From Enterobacter asburiae (GTDB lineage: Bacteria > Pseudomonadota > Gammaproteobacteria > Enterobacterales > Enterobacteriaceae), in assembly GCA_011754535.1 (NCBI GenBank), contig JAAQVN010000001.1, positions 3,162,001 through 3,226,000 on the forward strand: a stretch of 64,000 nucleotides of DNA, given 5' to 3'. Position numbers and translations under genes: made by a program. This document shows, piece by piece, positions 61,348-64,000 of the stretch; the first letter of the stretch is position 1; each line of letters opens with the position of its first letter. The notes beneath the pieces are model-generated. The model did no database searches. It worked only from the letters and a program-made list of their open reading frames with translations, and had not been told where the DNA came from.

Positions 61348-63381
61348 ATGACTCAAGTCGCGAAAAAAATTCTGGTAACGTGCGCCCTGCCGTACGCCAA
61401 CGGCTCAATCCACCTCGGCCACATGCTGGAGCATATCCAGGCTGATGTCTGGGTCCGTTACCAGCGAATGCGCGGCCACGAGGTTAACTTCATCTGCGCG
61501 GACGACGCCCACGGCACACCGATCATGCTGAAAGCGCAGCAGCTGGGGATTTCCCCGGAGCAGATGATTGCCGAAATGAGTCAGGAGCATCAGACCGATT
61601 TTGCTGGCTTTGACATCAGCTATGACAACTATCACTCCACGCACAGCGACGAAAACCGCGAGCTGTCGGAGCTGATCTACACCCGTCTGAAAGAGAACGG
61701 TTTTATTAAAAACCGCACTATCTCTCAGCTGTACGATCCGGAAAAAGGCATGTTCCTGCCGGACCGTTTCGTCAAAGGCACCTGTCCGAAATGTAAATCC
61801 CCGGACCAGTACGGCGATAACTGCGAAGTCTGCGGCGCGACCTACAGCCCGACCGAGCTTATCGAGCCGAAATCCGTGGTTTCCGGCGCCACGCCTGTGA
61901 TGCGTGATTCCGAGCACTTCTTCTTCGACCTGCCGTCCTTCAGCGAAATGCTGCAGGCGTGGACCCGCAGCGGCGCGCTGCAGGAGCAGGTGGCGAACAA
62001 GATGCAGGAGTGGTTCGAATCCGGCCTGCAGCAGTGGGATATTTCCCGCGATGCGCCGTACTTCGGCTTCGAAATCCCGAACGCGCCGGGCAAATACTTC
62101 TACGTCTGGCTGGATGCGCCAATCGGCTACATGGGCTCGTTCAAGAATCTGTGCGACAAGCGGGGCGACACCGTCAGCTTCGACGAATACTGGAAGAAGG
62201 ATTCCGACGCCGAACTGTACCACTTCATCGGTAAAGACATCGTCTACTTCCATAGCCTGTTCTGGCCGGCAATGCTGGAAGGCAGTAACTTCCGTAAGCC
62301 AACCAACCTGTTCGTACACGGCTACGTAACGGTGAACGGCGCAAAGATGTCCAAGTCTCGCGGGACGTTCATTAAGGCCAGCACCTGGCTGAACCATTTC
62401 GACGCGGACAGCCTGCGCTACTACTACACCGCGAAGCTCTCTTCCCGTATCGATGATATCGACCTGAACCTGGAAGATTTCGTGCAGCGCGTGAACGCGG
62501 ATATCGTGAACAAGGTAGTGAACCTGGCGTCCCGTAACGCAGGGTTTATCGCCAAACGCTTTGACGGTGTGCTTTCTGCCGAACTGGCCGATCCTGAGCT
62601 GTATAAAACCTTCACCGATGCCGCCGCTGCGGTTGGCGAAGCCTGGGAAAGCCGTGAGTTCGGTAAAGCGATTCGTGAAATCATGGCGCTGGCCGATGTT
62701 GCCAACCGCTATGTGGACGAGCAGGCCCCGTGGGTTGTCGCGAAACAGGAAGGCCGTGACGCCGACCTTCAGGCAATCTGCACCATGGGTCTGAACATGT
62801 TCCGCGTGCTGATGACCTGGCTGAAGCCGGTTCTGCCGCAGCTGGCAGCCCGCACCGAGGCGTTCCTGAATACTGAACTGACCTGGGACGCTATCCAGCA
62901 GCCGCTGCTCGGCCACAAGGTGAATACTTTTAAAGCGCTCTATAACCGCATCGAAATGAAGCAGGTTGAAGCCCTGGTCGAAGCCTCTAAAGAAGAAGTG
63001 AAAGCGGCGGCGGCACCGGTAACCGGCCCGCTGGCTGACGATCCGATTCAGGAAACCATCACCTTCGACGATTTCGCGAAAGTCGACCTGCGCGTGGCAC
63101 TGATTGAAAACGCGGAGTTCGTGGAAGGTTCTGACAAGCTGCTGCGCCTGACGCTGGATCTGGGCGGCGAGAAGCGTAACGTCTTCTCCGGCATCCGTTC
63201 AGCCTACCCGGACCCGCAGGTGCTGATCGGTCGTCAGACCGTGATGGTGGCGAACCTGGCGCCGCGCAAAATGCGCTTCGGCATCTCTGAGGGGATGGTG
63301 ATGGCCGCAGGCCCTGGCGGGAAAGATATCTTCCTGTTAAGCCCTGACGAAGGCGCGAAGCCGGGCCAGCAGGTGAAATAA
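61348..63381 (+). CDS. metG: Methionyl-tRNA synthetase MetG
   Basis: 677 aa from ATG 61348, same as E. coli MetG; an ATG at 61339 in frame has a closer AAGAAG ribosome-like site. Class I motifs: [15 protein letters not shown] (HIGH-type HLGH) near the start and KMSKSRG (KMSKS) near 330. A zinc-binding insert [18 protein letters not shown] is at about 145-162, and the C-terminal 100 residues form the tRNA-binding dimer domain. A terminator follows. Confidence 0.96.
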   Translation: MTQVAKKILVTCALPYANGSIHLGHMLEHIQADVWVRYQRMRGHEVNFICADDAHGTPIMLKAQQLGISPEQMIAEMSQEHQTDFAGFDISYDNYHSTHSDENRELSELIYTRLKENGFIKNRTISQLYDPEKGMFLPDRFVKGTCPKCKSPDQYGDNCEVCGATYSPTELIEPKSVVSGATPVMRDSEHFFFDLPSFSEMLQAWTRSGALQEQVANKMQEWFESGLQQWDISRDAPYFGFEIPNAPGKYFYVWLDAPIGYMGSFKNLCDKRGDTVSFDEYWKKDSDAELYHFIGKDIVYFHSLFWPAMLEGSNFRKPTNLFVHGYVTVNGAKMSKSRGTFIKASTWLNHFDADSLRYYYTAKLSSRIDDIDLNLEDFVQRVNADIVNKVVNLASRNAGFIAKRFDGVLSAELADPELYKTFTDAAAAVGEAWESREFGKAIREIMALADVANRYVDEQAPWVVAKQEGRDADLQAICTMGLNMFRVLMTWLKPVLPQLAARTEAFLNTELTWDAIQQPLLGHKVNTFKALYNRIEMKQVEALVEASKEEVKAAAAPVTGPLADDPIQETITFDDFAKVDLRVALIENAEFVEGSDKLLRLTLDLGGEKRNVFSGIRSAYPDPQVLIGRQTVMVANLAPRKMRFGISEGMVMAAGPGGKDIFLLSPDEGAKPGQQVK

Positions 63382-63382
63382 C

Positions 63383-63413
63383 AAAAAAGCCGGAGATTCT
63401 CTCCGGCTTTTTT
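63383..63413 (+). terminator. Terminator of metG
   Basis: A-rich arm then AAGCCGGAGA-TTC-TCTCCGGCTT and a run of Ts, 2 bases after the metG stop. A strong, two-way hairpin because both sides have A/T runs. Confidence 0.9.
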
Positions 63414-63418
63414 GTTCT

Positions 63419-63452
63419 CCCTCTCCCTGTGGGAGAGGGCCGGGGTGAGGGC
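63419..63452. repeat. REP-like palindrome after metG
   Basis: CCCTCTCCC-TGT-GGGAGAGGG (63419-63439) followed by CCGGGGTGAGGGC. Third copy of the palindromic family also seen after baeR and between yegS and fbaB. Confidence 0.75.
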
Positions 63453-63475
63453 ATCATGCCGCACCCATGCCGCAT

Positions 63476-63946
63476 TTACGCCTTAGGATGATGTACCCGG
63501 TGGGTCAGCCCGCGCAGGAAATTGCGCAGAAACTGGTCGCCGCACTCGCGGTAGTTTTTATGATCCGGCGCGCGCATCATGGCGGTCACTTCCGGTACGG
63601 ATACGCGGTACTTTTGCTCCGTCATGATCGCCACAATATCGTCCGTTTTCAGCGAGAACGCGATACGCAGCTTTTTCAGCACCGTGTTGTTGTTCACGCG
63701 GCGCTCCAGCGCCAGCTCCGGCGCGGCCGGATCTTTGCCACGCTTATCGTAAATGAGGCCGTTCAGGAAACCCGACAGAATGATGTCCGGGCAGCGAACG
63801 AAGCCCTCTTCGTCTTCTTTGGTCATCCAGGTATCGAAACCTGCAGACGTGGATTCCATATCGGACAGTGCAAGAATGCGCACCATGTCGTTATTGTTTG
63901 CTTTCAGGGTGTAGCGCAGGCTACGAAGAATGTCGTTACTTAGCAT
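63476..63946 (-). CDS. yehS: DUF1456 family protein YehS
   Basis: 156 aa, equal to E. coli YehS. Two tandem DUF1456 repeats of about 70 residues, starting MLSNDILRSLRYTLKANNNDMV and again VLKKLRIAFSLKTDDIVAIM. Function unknown. Position convergent with metG as in E. coli. The promoter should lie in 63947-64000. Confidence 0.93.
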   Translation of the reverse strand: MLSNDILRSLRYTLKANNNDMVRILALSDMESTSAGFDTWMTKEDEEGFVRCPDIILSGFLNGLIYDKRGKDPAAPELALERRVNNNTVLKKLRIAFSLKTDDIVAIMTEQKYRVSVPEVTAMMRAPDHKNYRECGDQFLRNFLRGLTHRVHHPKA

Positions 63947-64000
63947 AGAGCCTTCGAATGTCGATGATGCAATGGCGCGCAGTGTACCAGTTTTACAGGC

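Overview
The window reads as a chromosome segment of a member of the Enterobacteriaceae, most likely Enterobacter (cloacae complex) or a near relative. The core gene order mdtD-baeS-baeR-yegQ(trhP)-cyaR ... yegS-fbaB-yegTUV-yegW-thiD-thiM ... apbC-metG-yehS follows the E. coli K-12 order, while the accessory blocks (sucrose genes, 1,3-diaminopropane genes, a second-type wza-wzb-wzc set, a collagen-like adhesin) are of the kind found in Enterobacter. The genus call is inference from gene content, not from an alignment.

Layout. (1) 1-4660: end of the mdtABCD-baeSR efflux/two-component operon, the tRNA hydroxylation gene trhP, and the Hfq-dependent small RNA CyaR with a class II CRP promoter. 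(2) 4634-36165: a complete P2-like prophage of about 31.5 kb, bounded by a 27-bp direct repeat that matches the P2 attachment core as I remember it and that is the terminator of CyaR. From left to right it carries an accessory region, ogr, the tail genes D-U-T-E/E'-FII-FI-G-H-I-J-W-V, an ATPase gene inserted between V and S, S-R, a lysis module unlike that of P2, the capsid genes X-L-M-N-O and P-Q, cos, a second accessory slot, the replication genes A and B, cox, the repressor C, and int. All structural, replication, immunity and integration genes look intact. (3) 36157-44760: DUF523 gene, yegS, fbaB, the yegTUV operon with its GntR regulator yegW, and thiMD under a TPP riboswitch. (4) 44760-59250: accessory islands, namely a trimeric autotransporter with collagen-like repeats and a nearby lipoprotein, cscA-cscB-cscR for sucrose, dat-ddc for 1,3-diaminopropane, scsD, and wza-wzb-wzc. 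(5) 59249-64000: an RcnB-like protein, a GNAT enzyme, apbC, metG and yehS.

The most unusual part is the cargo of the prophage. Next to attL, two AT-rich genes (a RES-domain protein and a HEPN-like protein with a C-terminal zinc ribbon) are enclosed by a pair of roughly 103-bp inverted repeats, one copy lying just downstream of ogr. In the slot P2 uses for orf30 sits a stand-alone P-loop ATPase with its own terminator, and in the slot between cos and gene A sits an unrecognised two-helix membrane protein. These are places where P2-like phages are known to carry lysogenic-conversion and anti-phage genes, so the RES/HEPN cassette is the best candidate here for an undescribed defence or toxin system. 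That role is inferred; nothing in the sequence proves activity.
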